Shown: positions 7,347 to 17,137 of the stretch, piece after piece
Numbering within the stretch: the stretch's first letter is position 1
Layout of the letters: the number at the start of each line of letters is the position of its first letter
Assembly: GCA_944390105.1 (NCBI GenBank)
Contig: CALXOV010000043.1
Coordinates: forward strand, 1 to 62,043
Reading direction: 5' to 3'
From: an uncultured Succinivibrionaceae bacterium
GTDB taxonomy: Bacteria; Pseudomonadota; Gammaproteobacteria; Enterobacterales; Succinivibrionaceae
Length of the DNA: 62,043 bases
Notes under the pieces: model-generated
Databases searched by the model: none
What the model saw: the letters and a program-made list of their open reading frames with translations, nothing else
Told to the model about the DNA's origin: nothing
Position numbers and translations under genes: made by a program

Positions 7347-9650
7347 ATGCTCCAGCTCACAAAAACTTTTAATTTTCGCCTTTTAAGCACCCTCTTAGTC
7401 TTTTTTCTAAGTCAGTGTTTTTTTGTCTGGCTTATGGTGTCATCCCTCAATGATTTCAGACGAGAAAATCTTGAAAATCTTATTACCATGAGTACGGAGG
7501 CAGCATCTGCAAGACTCAATGCCGTAACCACGCTCGGCCGCAGCGCTTCCAATTATCAGCAGGCATCACAGATCCTTGATGACCTCATGATGCAAAGCAA
7601 AACTGAGGATGCCTTCATTACAGATGCACATGGCACCATTATTCTCGGTAAAAGCCGCAACGAAATTACCCGCTTGCCGATTGAAGAGATCTCAAACGGC
7701 ACCGCAGCACTTCCGGAAGGAACCTACTGCGCCGTACCCTTTTATGATGTAAAAGGAGAAATCAACGGCTACACCGCGGCTGCGCTTAATAGTGCAACTT
7801 CCTATAAGATTACTCTTGATGCTCTGCCACTAAAGTTTTATATTCAACTCGGCATTATGTTGCTGTTATCTGCCGCGGTGTGCATCTTCTTTAACCTAAG
7901 AGCCAATAAAAAGCACGGTAATAACGGGGGAAAAACTACCTTTAAGAGCTTTATCGTACCCTTTGTCATTGCCCAATGTTTAATTCTTACCGTCACGCTA
8001 CCTCCGTTTAAACAGCTCTTAGACGATTATATCTCTACGGCAAACATTACCTTAGCCGGCTTCGTGCATGCACAATTTGAGCATGTTGCCGAGCTTGATC
8101 TAACCTTAAATGACGTTTCCGGCATCGACGCGTACTTAACCGAGATTAAAAATAGTATGCCGGCGATCGGCAGCTTAAGAGTTACCGATGAAAATGGCAT
8201 GCTCATCGCTGGAGATATTGAGAAAGCCCCCAACGCAGTGATCATGCCGGTCTTCGGCAAAAGCCGTGGACTTATCGGTTGTGTGGAGCTGACAGAAAAT
8301 AGCTCCCTTATTGCAGGATTTGCGCTAAAGCTGAGCCTCACGCTTTTTACGTTTTTTTTCATTGCGGCGATTTTAGCCTTTGAGCTATCCTCGTTAGCAG
8401 GTTGTGAGTCTGCACGCTTAGCTAGCAAAAAATCTAAGATCCCGTTTGAGATTGCGCTGCCGCGCCCTATTTCATTTTGCTTAGTATTCGCCTTCTACCT
8501 ACCAATTGCGGTAACTCCGATCTACATGGGACGCTTTGCTGATGATTTTACCGACATCAATGAAACGCTCATCCGCTCCTTTGCCGTCAGCACCGAGATG
8601 TTAGCCATCGGCGTAAGCTCGTTGCTGCTACTTATCTTCTCTTCTAAATTCGGCCGCTGGCCTAAGATCTTAAAGCTCGGTATCATCCTTCTTATCTGCG
8701 GCATGAGCTTGAGCTTTCTTGCTCCCAACGGTTATATCTTCCTTGCCTCACGCTTTTTCTACGGTCTAGGCTACGGCTGCGTCTTAGTCGGAGTGCAGCT
8801 TTTCACCACCGCCATTACTACTAAACAAGATCGCGGCACCGGCTTTGCCGGACTCTTTGCGGGACTTTACTCTGGCGTGCTTTGCGGCGGCTGTGCCGGT
8901 GGCCTATTGGCGCAAAAGTTTGGACAGGCTAATGTGTATGCAATATCAGCCATCCTGTTGCTTGCCGATCTGTTATTAGTAAGCTTCCTTATTAAAAACC
9001 GCAGCGAAAAAACAAATGAAGAGAGCAGCTATAAGGAGTTTAAGCCATTTAAGCTTCAGGATACCCTGACCTTTATGCGCAATCCGCAGGTTTTAAGTCT
9101 CTTATTTTTCCAAGCGATCCCCTATGCCATCATCACGATCGGCTTTTTCAATTTCTTTATGCCCGTCTTTGTCACCAGTCATGGCTTTGGTACCGATACC
9201 GCAGGACAGCTTAATTTCCTCTACTCGCTGTGCATCATCTTCTTAACCCCGATCTTCGGCAAAATTATGGATAAAAGCCGCCACAAGTACCTGCTGCTCT
9301 CCGCCGGACTCTTGTGCTCAACCGCGGTGCCGCTTATCTTTAATCTTAATTTTGCACTGCTTGCCGCCGTTTTGGCCATGCTCCTGCTGGGAATCAGCGC
9401 AGCCATCAATGAATCAGGTCAGCCCATGCTCATTTCCACCTTCAAGGCTGCCGATAAGATCGGCTCCAACAATGCAATCATGGTTCTCGATACAGTGCTA
9501 CGCGCTGGACAAATCCTTGGCCCGTTACTGGTGGCCGGCGTCTTTGCCGGATTAGGCAGTCAAGCCTTAGGCGGTCTTAGCGTGCTGTGTGCGATCTTGC
9601 TGATTATTTTTACCCTAATCCAGAAAAAAAGTGCGGAGCTTAAAGCATGA
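7347..9650 (+). CDS. Two-module sensor fused to an MFS transporter
   Basis: The 767-residue protein starts with TM1 (about 10-32), an outer-face module (about 35-160), TM2 (about 163-183), a short cytoplasmic stretch, TM3 (about 200-220), a second outer module (about 222-325) and TM4 (about 326-348). A full MFS region of about twelve helices follows (373-767), with SRFFYGLGYGCVLVG and a second-half loop FGKIMDKSRHKYLLL typical of MFS. The two modules look like single Cache/PAS-like sensor units (ITDAHGTIILGKS; VTDENGMLIAGD). The gene is divergent from the binding-protein gene and overlaps the next gene by 4 bp. The transported substrate is unknown. The architecture suggests ligand-gated export or a transceptor. 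Confidence 0.75.
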   Translation: MLQLTKTFNFRLLSTLLVFFLSQCFFVWLMVSSLNDFRRENLENLITMSTEAASARLNAVTTLGRSASNYQQASQILDDLMMQSKTEDAFITDAHGTIILGKSRNEITRLPIEEISNGTAALPEGTYCAVPFYDVKGEINGYTAAALNSATSYKITLDALPLKFYIQLGIMLLLSAAVCIFFNLRANKKHGNNGGKTTFKSFIVPFVIAQCLILTVTLPPFKQLLDDYISTANITLAGFVHAQFEHVAELDLTLNDVSGIDAYLTEIKNSMPAIGSLRVTDENGMLIAGDIEKAPNAVIMPVFGKSRGLIGCVELTENSSLIAGFALKLSLTLFTFFFIAAILAFELSSLAGCESARLASKKSKIPFEIALPRPISFCLVFAFYLPIAVTPIYMGRFADDFTDINETLIRSFAVSTEMLAIGVSSLLLLIFSSKFGRWPKILKLGIILLICGMSLSFLAPNGYIFLASRFFYGLGYGCVLVGVQLFTTAITTKQDRGTGFAGLFAGLYSGVLCGGCAGGLLAQKFGQANVYAISAILLLADLLLVSFLIKNRSEKTNEESSYKEFKPFKLQDTLTFMRNPQVLSLLFFQAIPYAIITIGFFNFFMPVFVTSHGFGTDTAGQLNFLYSLCIIFLTPIFGKIMDKSRHKYLLLSAGLLCSTAVPLIFNLNFALLAAVLAMLLLGISAAINESGQPMLISTFKAADKIGSNNAIMVLDTVLRAGQILGPLLVAGVFAGLGSQALGGLSVLCAILLIIFTLIQKKSAELKA

Positions 9651-11089
9651 TGGAGGATCTAATGCGCCCTCACCTCAGGGCGTTTTTAAAGCACTACAGC
9701 AAGTGTACTCTTCAGGATTACTATAAGCGACTATTAACCACCGGCAGCACCCCTAGTGCTCTGCTGGTCGAAGGAATCATCGCTGATCTTAAGCACACCT
9801 ATGGTGAGGCGGAATTTCACGGCAAAGATCTTACAGGTATGTTGCTGCGGCCGCGTAACTTTTTTGTGGCCAATCACGGTGGCATAGAAAATCATCCGCA
9901 GCTGATTGCCGCCTCAATTCTAACTGAGCTTGCGGCTGCTACGCTCAATGAGGATAACTTCATTTTCGCCTGCAATCTGATTACGCCGAAAAATCCTACG
10001 GCACCTTTAGGCTTTTATCTGGCATCGGAGGATGATCTGCCTCTTGGTCAAGATTACAGCGTTGATTTTACCTCGCGCCGCTACAACAATGCATTTATCA
10101 CCTCCATACCAGCGCTTGATGCCTCTGCAGCTGCCGCCAAGCTGAGCACTAAACTTGACAGTCTAAACCTGCCATCTGCATTAAAGTCAGTTCTTAATGC
10201 CTGGCGCCTACCGGAGGGCACTGATTTTCATATCCAAAGCGCACGGCATAATACCGCGCTGTATGCTCAATTTTTAAAACTCACCGGGCATAAGACCTAC
10301 TTTTTAAACGAAGAGCGCATCGCTACTGGCCTGATGATACACCTGCTGCATGCCCCCAACAGCCCACTATACCGACTGATATCAGACAAAGAGCTCCTGT
10401 TAAGGCTGATGCATACTTTAAGCGGCCAAGACAATACGTGGACGCAAGAAGCCGTCTTTACGGGCAGTCTTAAGGCCTGTCTTAACTTTATCCACACTGA
10501 GGATTTACGCCGCTTTGGCACTGCTCTTTTCTATTTCATCGATGCCAAAGGCATGAAGCATAACCTGCTGTTGCACAATGACGGCAAGACGCTTACCCTG
10601 CGCTCGCGGCAATCTGCCTTTGTGATGGAACCTGCTGCCATCCTAGAGGCGCTGACGGAGGGCTCACTGCTGCCCAATCTGTTTTTAGTCTACTTTACCT
10701 TGGGGCTGTGCGCGAATGCTAGTTTAGTAGGCGGACCCTTCTTTTCGCTTTATTCCAAGCCGATGCTACGCCTTCCCGCACAGCTTTTAGGGCTTAATGA
10801 GCCGGCTCTCATCCACGAAACGCTCCTGCAGTCTTTTATCCTTCCCATCAAGGTAATAAATGGCAGGCTGCGCGCGCATGCGCTGCTGCACAGTGATCTG
10901 CTTGCTCTGCCACCTTTAAGTACTGCAAATATCGAAAGTCTGCTCAACAGCAAACTTGAGGATTGTGCGGCCTTGAGCATTGCTGAAGAGTTACTGCGGC
11001 TTGATTTAAGCGCAGCGGATATTCCCCGCTATGAGCCCGCGCTGCGCGCTATGTTAAAAGCTCAAGCGCCGCTTGAGCTGCAGCTCTAA
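9647..11089 (+). CDS. Unrecognised 480-residue protein, partner of the sensor-MFS
   Basis: The frame starts inside the stop region of the sensor-MFS gene (ATGATG at 9647; overlap 4 bp), which indicates translational coupling. The product is soluble, with no signal peptide and no clear membrane segment, though residues about 340-370 are moderately hydrophobic. I do not recognise a domain. Visible features are an N-terminal helix-rich part, a segment RNFFVANHGGIENHPQLI near 70-90 with two conserved-looking His residues, and a Leu/Ala-rich C-terminus. It might be an enzyme making or modifying the MFS substrate, or a cytoplasmic regulator. Neither can be shown from sequence alone. Confidence 0.7.
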   Translation: MMEDLMRPHLRAFLKHYSKCTLQDYYKRLLTTGSTPSALLVEGIIADLKHTYGEAEFHGKDLTGMLLRPRNFFVANHGGIENHPQLIAASILTELAAATLNEDNFIFACNLITPKNPTAPLGFYLASEDDLPLGQDYSVDFTSRRYNNAFITSIPALDASAAAAKLSTKLDSLNLPSALKSVLNAWRLPEGTDFHIQSARHNTALYAQFLKLTGHKTYFLNEERIATGLMIHLLHAPNSPLYRLISDKELLLRLMHTLSGQDNTWTQEAVFTGSLKACLNFIHTEDLRRFGTALFYFIDAKGMKHNLLLHNDGKTLTLRSRQSAFVMEPAAILEALTEGSLLPNLFLVYFTLGLCANASLVGGPFFSLYSKPMLRLPAQLLGLNEPALIHETLLQSFILPIKVINGRLRAHALLHSDLLALPPLSTANIESLLNSKLEDCAALSIAEELLRLDLSAADIPRYEPALRAMLKAQAPLELQL

Positions 11090-11108
11090 GCGGCGCCGAC
11101 GGTAAGCG

Positions 11109-11127
11109 CCCCGGATTCACTCCGGGG
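11109..11127. terminator. Hairpin between convergent genes, possible terminator
   Basis: CCCCGGA (11109-11115) pairs perfectly with TCCGGGG (11121-11127). No clear T-tract follows on either strand, so termination activity is uncertain. Confidence 0.4.
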
Positions 11128-11134
11128 AAAAGCT

Positions 11135-13525
11135 CTAGCGCCGTAGCCGATCTTGGCCAATATTAATAATGCTGATGGAATTGGGCACGCCGTTTTCATC
11201 AATGCCGCCATTTAAATTGATGGCTACTTCGATGCTTAAATTGTACCGGCCATAAGGCTCCCCGCCCTGATGACTGGACGCTGTAAGCTCAATCTGCGTA
11301 TTAAGAAACAGGATATTATCCTCGCGTCTTAACTGTGAAGAATGCCCTGTCTTCACTGCAGCTTTATATGTAGAGGCTAAAGTTGCCAAATCATAGCGAT
11401 CATTATCGCCAACTACCTCAGGCAAGGTCACAATATTGCTAAGACTAGCCAAAAGTCCGCCCTGCATGCACAGCGCACTTACAGCTGGAATGAAATCTTG
11501 TGGCACAATACTAGCAAACTCCGCTCTAATTTGCGCAGGATCATTGCCCGCCGGCTTGCCGTTAAGCTCAGTGAAAAGATAGCGCCGCGTATCAACATCA
11601 AAGACATTATGAAAGCCGTATGCATCAAAATCATTAGATTTTGCTAAAGAGTCCTTTAAGCTATTAGCTATACCCCAAACGGGATCTTCACTTAAAAAAT
11701 TGCGGATCTGCGCCTCTTTCTCTGCGCTTAAAGGATCAGGCTGCGCATTTAAGAGCGACATGAATTTGGAATCAGCTAACGCTTTTTGTTTTAATCCAGG
11801 CAGAGATTCGGTTCTTACCGGATGGTGCGAGTCGCTTACCTGATCCATAAGCTTCGCCTCAAGATATTTTCTAAGTCCATCCTGATACTTAGGCTCAACA
11901 TCCGCGACCATTTGATTTAACAGCCCCTGTACGCGCGGCTGTTTAATATCATCCATAAACGCCAGCGACAGTACGTTATCTACGCGTGATCTCGTATGAG
12001 AAGCACCGTCAGTACCATCAGCGGCAAGGCTTGCCGACATCAGCGCAGCACTGAATACATTCAAAAGTGAAGATAAATTATGTGAGCTTTGAGGGTTAAT
12101 TTGATCGTATAGCGCTACTTGGTCTGGATTAAAGACAACTTCCGTTAAGCTTTCTTTTAAGTCCGGTCCATTTTTAAGCATGCCTTCAACAAAGTCAATT
12201 TTCTCTCCGGTAATCTGCGCATGGAAAATCGGCACGCCACCTATCATTGAAAAATCATCGCCGCCGATGGTCTTTTGCCGGGCAGAAAAATCAGCCAGCG
12301 CTTGCTGCAGCTTATCGCTTGCATCCCGATAGGCTTCATAGTTGCTCGGCAAAGCACCAAAGCACACCATGGCAAAAGCTGCCTCCTTAAACGTAGTAGC
12401 AAATTCGGCGTACTTATCCACACTTAATTGGCAGGTATCGCAGAAAGCATTAATCTTGGCGGCTTGGGCATCATCAAGATCCGGGAAATGCGCCTTCACC
12501 GCATCTAACTGCGCCCGCGTGTCTGCACTTATAGTTGAAGCTTCAGTACCTCCGCCTGGCAGTGCGGCCAGGCGCGCGGCAATACTGCTGCTTTTACTGG
12601 CATCGAAAATGCCGCTTTCAATATTCCGTGCATTACCGCGACCGATAGTCCACAGGGCATCATTAAGAATATGCGCGGTCTGCTGAGGATCACAACCGCG
12701 CGCTAAGGCGGCTTGGGCCATAGTATTGAGCTTATTGGTCATCGCGGTAATAGCCTTCTGGGAAAGCTGCATAAGCTCAGTCTGCTGATTCTGGGTAATC
12801 TTAGGCTCACCTAACAATTCACGCAGCCTTACGCTGTCCTCTTGCGGCAAGACGCTCTTCATCAGCTCAGGATTAAAGGCACAGTGTTTTACCAAAGCTG
12901 CGCCCAGCGATCTTACATCCGGCACCTTGCGCTCATTGGGATCTTGCGGCGCTATCTGACTGACAAAGTCATAAACAGACATGGCCTTACCTTGAAAAAT
13001 GATATCTCGATTAGCAAAATTCTTAGTAAAAGCCAATTTGGAGGCATCATCCAAAACTGAGGCAAAGCGGGTAGCTGTCGCATCGGCAAGATTCTTTAAC
13101 TCGGTAAGATTTACCGGATTATCAAAACCCTTAGAGGTGGCCGCCTTGGTGGCAAGGCCGAGCACGGAGAATTTATCAGTCCGACTTAGGTTTGCCACGC
13201 GCGTTTGCGGATCGCAGTGCTGTAAAAAACTCGTGGTGACTCTTTCATTAAAAGATTTATTCTGCGCCAACACACTGACGCGATCTAAAACCCGCTGCTC
13301 AGCGCGATATTGAGCATTGAACAGCCCTTTAAAAAAACGCACTACACCGCGATCGGGCTTGCTGTCAGGACTTACCAGCGTCAACCGCCCCTGATCATCA
13401 AGGCTCACCCGCCCCGGTTGCGCCAGCAGCGCCGAGGCCTCAGCCTGCGAATTTATCAAATCTACTTGACTGAAATCATAATTTTGCAAATCGCGCAGCG
13501 ACATGCTTCTTAAATTATCCGTCAT
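11135..13525 (-). CDS. Putative large T3SS effector, paralogue A
   Basis: The 796-residue protein has no signal peptide or membrane segment and no domain I recognise. It is a full-length paralogue of the product of 14741-17137: N-termini share GRVSLDD, the KPD-G-VRFFKG block near 58-70 and YRAEQR, the middles share ALARGCDP, and the C-termini share LSIEVAI and GLP/GVP-S segments. The gene directly follows a tandem CesT-type chaperone gene, a typical effector arrangement, and both close the T3SS run. AAGGAG precedes ATG 13525. Secretion, and any activity, is inferred from context; structural prediction would be needed to suggest a biochemical role. Confidence 0.6.
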   Translation of the reverse strand: MTDNLRSMSLRDLQNYDFSQVDLINSQAEASALLAQPGRVSLDDQGRLTLVSPDSKPDRGVVRFFKGLFNAQYRAEQRVLDRVSVLAQNKSFNERVTTSFLQHCDPQTRVANLSRTDKFSVLGLATKAATSKGFDNPVNLTELKNLADATATRFASVLDDASKLAFTKNFANRDIIFQGKAMSVYDFVSQIAPQDPNERKVPDVRSLGAALVKHCAFNPELMKSVLPQEDSVRLRELLGEPKITQNQQTELMQLSQKAITAMTNKLNTMAQAALARGCDPQQTAHILNDALWTIGRGNARNIESGIFDASKSSSIAARLAALPGGGTEASTISADTRAQLDAVKAHFPDLDDAQAAKINAFCDTCQLSVDKYAEFATTFKEAAFAMVCFGALPSNYEAYRDASDKLQQALADFSARQKTIGGDDFSMIGGVPIFHAQITGEKIDFVEGMLKNGPDLKESLTEVVFNPDQVALYDQINPQSSHNLSSLLNVFSAALMSASLAADGTDGASHTRSRVDNVLSLAFMDDIKQPRVQGLLNQMVADVEPKYQDGLRKYLEAKLMDQVSDSHHPVRTESLPGLKQKALADSKFMSLLNAQPDPLSAEKEAQIRNFLSEDPVWGIANSLKDSLAKSNDFDAYGFHNVFDVDTRRYLFTELNGKPAGNDPAQIRAEFASIVPQDFIPAVSALCMQGGLLASLSNIVTLPEVVGDNDRYDLATLASTYKAAVKTGHSSQLRREDNILFLNTQIELTASSHQGGEPYGRYNLSIEVAINLNGGIDENGVPNSISIINIGQDRLRR

Positions 13526-13583
13526 AACACCTACTCCTTAAGTCCGCAGCTACGGCCACACGCCGCCTCATGTGCTCATCATA

Positions 13584-13611
13584 GCTTTTATGTCATAGTT
13601 ATGCAACTACA
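13584..13611 (-). promoter_or_regulatory. Upstream element shared with the third effector unit
   Basis: Read on the minus strand this begins TGTAGTTGC and ends ACATAAAAGC. A 28-bp stretch at 44196-44223, upstream of the CesT-effector pair at 41518-44177, begins with the same nine bases and ends ACATAATAGC; by eye 20 of 28 positions agree. It may be a promoter or activator site common to effector transcripts. Confidence 0.3.
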
Positions 13612-13636
13612 ATATAAAAATATTCAATGCTAATCA

Positions 13637-14494
13637 CTACACCATCAAAAACTCGCTAAAACTTTGCATCAGCTCGCCTTTACTGTCTTGTGAAGTACTC
13701 TTTTCCAAGACAGCGGCAAAATCCTGATTAAGCTGTACATGTCTGCTGATCCCTTCAAAGAAGTCATCCGCACCATCTTTAAAGCGGATCACGGTATTAA
13801 GTATGATCTCATCATTGCCGGAAAAGCTGAAAAAATGTTTGCCAAACATGCTCATATTGGCAGTCAAAAGCTCCTTGAACACGGCATCATTTTTCACCTT
13901 ACCTAAAATACTTTGCAGCACTAACATACCGCAGGCGGAGCGTTTAATAATACTTACGGCCGGCCCTTCGGGGAAAGCGATGGTGTCAAGGCTCTGCGCT
14001 AACTGCTCAGGCTCAAGGCCTACACTTTTCAGGAAGTTATCAGCCAAGTTCTCATCTTCTGCAAATTCGTGATAGTAAGGCGCAAAATCCCCGTTTTGTT
14101 TAACACAGGTAAAGTACATGAGCGAACTCATGAAATCATCAAAATCATCCTGTGACAGATTATCTAAAGGTAGCACCGCAAAAAAACCGAGGACATCATC
14201 TTCAGTCAACGCAGCGATCAGCTGACATTTTAAATAAGTGTGCTGCGCAAAAGCCGCCATAAGCTCCCACACCTTAGCTTTGAGCTGCTCATCCTCGCCC
14301 TGCGTTCCCAGCGCAATTACCGCTGAAACAAAGTTTTTTTCATTAATACTAAGCGGGGCCAGCGTACAGAGCGTGACATCATTTAAGGACAGGGTAAATA
14401 TCCCCTGATCTTCACTGTCATTGGCAATAAAATCCGCACTATCTGCACTAAACCCCATATTTTTTGCATAGTTACGCACAAATTCTTTAAGCAT
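13637..14494 (-). CDS. Tandem-domain CesT-like T3SS chaperone
   Basis: The 285-residue acidic protein appears to contain two CesT/SycE-type chaperone folds: residues about 1-130 with WELMAAFAQHTYLK and FFAVLPLDNLSQDD, and residues about 150-280 with FKELLTANMSMFGKHFF and IILNTVIRFKDGAD. Each carries the helix-beta-beta-beta-helix pattern ending in an acidic helix. Ordinary class I chaperones are about 130-160 residues and act as dimers, so this may be a fused dimer. ATG 14494 was chosen because GAGGT lies six bases upstream. It stands between two large paralogous putative effectors and probably serves both. No search was possible. Confidence 0.65.
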   Translation of the reverse strand: MLKEFVRNYAKNMGFSADSADFIANDSEDQGIFTLSLNDVTLCTLAPLSINEKNFVSAVIALGTQGEDEQLKAKVWELMAAFAQHTYLKCQLIAALTEDDVLGFFAVLPLDNLSQDDFDDFMSSLMYFTCVKQNGDFAPYYHEFAEDENLADNFLKSVGLEPEQLAQSLDTIAFPEGPAVSIIKRSACGMLVLQSILGKVKNDAVFKELLTANMSMFGKHFFSFSGNDEIILNTVIRFKDGADDFFEGISRHVQLNQDFAAVLEKSTSQDSKGELMQSFSEFLMV

Positions 14495-14740
14495 GCTACA
14501 CCTCAAAAATGCAAAATTTCATCAAATTACAGCCAAGGAACCCTCTGCGCTTCTTAAGCCGGAGGGAGTTGACCTTCTGCCGCAAAATTTACCTCTTGAT
14601 GCAGCTAACGCTAAGTTTGCGCCTAGGAGACTACATCAAAAAACTTAATTTAAAACTGTCTAATTAAAACCCAACCTGCCTAAAACAGCAGCACAGGTTT
14701 AGCCTTGAATCCCTCCATAAGCTACTTGTAGCTAAGCTTG

Positions 14741-17137
14741 CTAAACATTAGGCGTCCTTCTACCTAACTCAGTAATGACCAGCGATTTGGGCAGTCCATG
14801 TTCATCCACACCGGCGCTAAGATCGATGGCTACCTCAATGCTGAGAGGAAATCTGCCAAAAGGCGCGGCATTATCGTAAATCTGGCTGGATAAGCGCTGC
14901 TCTAGCTGAGCACTTAAGTACAGGGTGTCACCTTCTCTTCTTATCTGCGAAGCATGTTCATTACTGCACTTGCAGTTATACATGGAAAGCAAAGTTCCAA
15001 TATCATAGCGTTCTCTATCCTGCACATTCCACGGCGCGCAGATAATAGCGTTCAAGCCGGCTAAAAGTCCGCTCTGCTGGCATAAGGCCGTAACTGACGG
15101 CATAAATTCCTTAGGGACGATTTGTTTAAAAACCGTTTTTACCTGTTCAAGATCTACACCTGCCGGATCCCCGTTTATCTTGGATAAATGACCGCGCACA
15201 ATGTCGAGATCAAAGTTTCTATGAAAGCCCGCGGCATCGAACTGAGCCGGATGATTGAGCTGCTGTCTTAAATTACTGCTAAGCCCAAATTCCAGATCAT
15301 GCGTTAAGAAAGCGCGGCAATTTTCCTCCTGTTCAGCGCTTAGCGGCGGCTGTGCTTCTTTTAACAGCAGCAAGAACATAGGATCGCTCAGCACTTTTTG
15401 TTTTGCCTCCGCCAAAACCTGAGTCGGAGCAAATCTATGATTGATTTCTATATCTTGTCCCAGCGCGTCTTCAAGATAAGAGGCCATCCCCTTACGATAC
15501 TCCGGTGCTACATCACTTACACTCTGTCTTATCAGATCTTGTAGCTCCGGGGTCTGCACGCGAGCCTGCATCACCAAATCTGCCACTAGAGAGGTTCTGC
15601 GCGGGGTTCCCCAAAGCTTGCCATCTGTACCGTCAAGTATGTTGCTAAACGCTGCCTGCAGGCTGCCCATGAAGTTAGATCTTGATACTAAATCCGCGCG
15701 TTCACTATCTCTTACCTGCTTAAAATCTTTGCATCTAGGATCTACGAGCACGGTTTCAAAACTCGCCCGTAAATCAAGACACTGCTGCAATACGCTTGAA
15801 GTCATACTATCGCGACCTGCGACAAGTAAAGTATGAAATCCCGCAACTACTCCTGCATTAATAAAATCATCCGTATCTAAAGAACCATTCGGATGTACCT
15901 GCTCCCACCTATCAACGGCAGTTAAGAACGTATCAAGAAATGTGCTGTAATTACTGTAAGAGGGTTTTTTGCCTAAGTCTATAAACGCCGGTCCCGTTTC
16001 CCTGAAACAAGTAACGAATTCAGCATAAGCGTCCAGTGTAATATTGCTGTTTGCTTTGAGAAAGGCCGCCACTTTTGCCGCCTGATTATCATCAAGCCCC
16101 GCCACTTTTTGCTTTACGGCATCTAGATCTGCGCGCACCTTAGGATCCATAGGAGCTTGCGCCATTCCGCCTGGGAGCAAAGTAAGTTTATGGGCGTAGC
16201 TGTCCCTACTTTGTGGATCGAAAATTTGCTGATCAAAATTTCTGATACCATCATAGCTGATATCACGTAGCGCCTCGGTAATAAGATTGGAAACTGCCTG
16301 CGGATCACAGCCGCGCGCAAGCGCCTGCTGCGTCATAGCATTGAGCTTATCAACAAAGCCCGAGAGCGCCTTTCTGGCCAGTGCGTTAAGCTCATCCTTA
16401 GGATAACCTGTCAATTTAGCGCCAGTTAACAAATCGCGCAGGCGCTCTCCATCAGCTTTTGATAGCACTCCCTGCATAAGATCAGGATGTATGGCACAGT
16501 TCTTAATCACTGCCATGCCCACTGCGGCTTTCATCTCAGGAATAATAATATTATTGTTAGCCGGAACTAACTTGGTAACAAAATCGAGCGCAGAAACCGC
16601 CTGTCCGCGGAAAAAAACATCACTCTTAAAGCCGTTATTTTCCAGCCCTGTCTTTACGGCATCTGACAGCAAGGTGTGATAATTCGCTGCCGTTCCTTTA
16701 ATGAGAGTCTTAAGATGAGCCAGATCGAGTTTGTCTGAAGTCTGTCTTAAGGCCGCAGAGGTTGCAAGATGATTAATTGAAATTTTATCGAGTTGACTAA
16801 ACGTCCCCGCATTGGCTTTTATATCGCTATACAGGATAAGACTTTTAACCAAGCTTTGATTAAAAGTCTGATTTTTTGCTAAAACATCGGCTCTCAATAA
16901 AATGCGTTGCTCGGCGCGGTATGCCGGATTGAAAAAACCCTTAAAAAAGCGCACAAAGCCGTTATCAGGCTTTGCATTAGGATTTACTAAAGTCAAATGC
17001 CCTGCATCATCCAAGCTCACGCGTCCAGCTTGACCTAAAAGCGATTTCGCCTGAGCGCTTGACTCTACCAGATCATCATAATTGAAATTATGAGTTTTAA
17101 GCTCGCTTAGCGAAAGATTGCTAATGTTATTCGGCAT
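14741..17137 (-). CDS. Putative large T3SS effector, paralogue B
   Basis: The 798-residue protein is paralogous along its whole length to the 796-residue product of 11135-13525. Shared blocks include GRVSLDD, VRFFKGFFNPAYRAEQR near 62-80, TQQALARGCDPQ in the middle and PLSIEVAIDL near the end. The N-terminal block is the best conserved, as expected for a secretion or chaperone-binding region, but this is inference. AAGGAG precedes ATG 17137. It lies about 525 bp downstream of sctN, in a region with a degenerate chaperone-like leader. No catalytic motif is recognisable, and the protein is soluble. Confidence 0.6.
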   Translation of the reverse strand: MPNNISNLSLSELKTHNFNYDDLVESSAQAKSLLGQAGRVSLDDAGHLTLVNPNAKPDNGFVRFFKGFFNPAYRAEQRILLRADVLAKNQTFNQSLVKSLILYSDIKANAGTFSQLDKISINHLATSAALRQTSDKLDLAHLKTLIKGTAANYHTLLSDAVKTGLENNGFKSDVFFRGQAVSALDFVTKLVPANNNIIIPEMKAAVGMAVIKNCAIHPDLMQGVLSKADGERLRDLLTGAKLTGYPKDELNALARKALSGFVDKLNAMTQQALARGCDPQAVSNLITEALRDISYDGIRNFDQQIFDPQSRDSYAHKLTLLPGGMAQAPMDPKVRADLDAVKQKVAGLDDNQAAKVAAFLKANSNITLDAYAEFVTCFRETGPAFIDLGKKPSYSNYSTFLDTFLTAVDRWEQVHPNGSLDTDDFINAGVVAGFHTLLVAGRDSMTSSVLQQCLDLRASFETVLVDPRCKDFKQVRDSERADLVSRSNFMGSLQAAFSNILDGTDGKLWGTPRRTSLVADLVMQARVQTPELQDLIRQSVSDVAPEYRKGMASYLEDALGQDIEINHRFAPTQVLAEAKQKVLSDPMFLLLLKEAQPPLSAEQEENCRAFLTHDLEFGLSSNLRQQLNHPAQFDAAGFHRNFDLDIVRGHLSKINGDPAGVDLEQVKTVFKQIVPKEFMPSVTALCQQSGLLAGLNAIICAPWNVQDRERYDIGTLLSMYNCKCSNEHASQIRREGDTLYLSAQLEQRLSSQIYDNAAPFGRFPLSIEVAIDLSAGVDEHGLPKSLVITELGRRTPNV

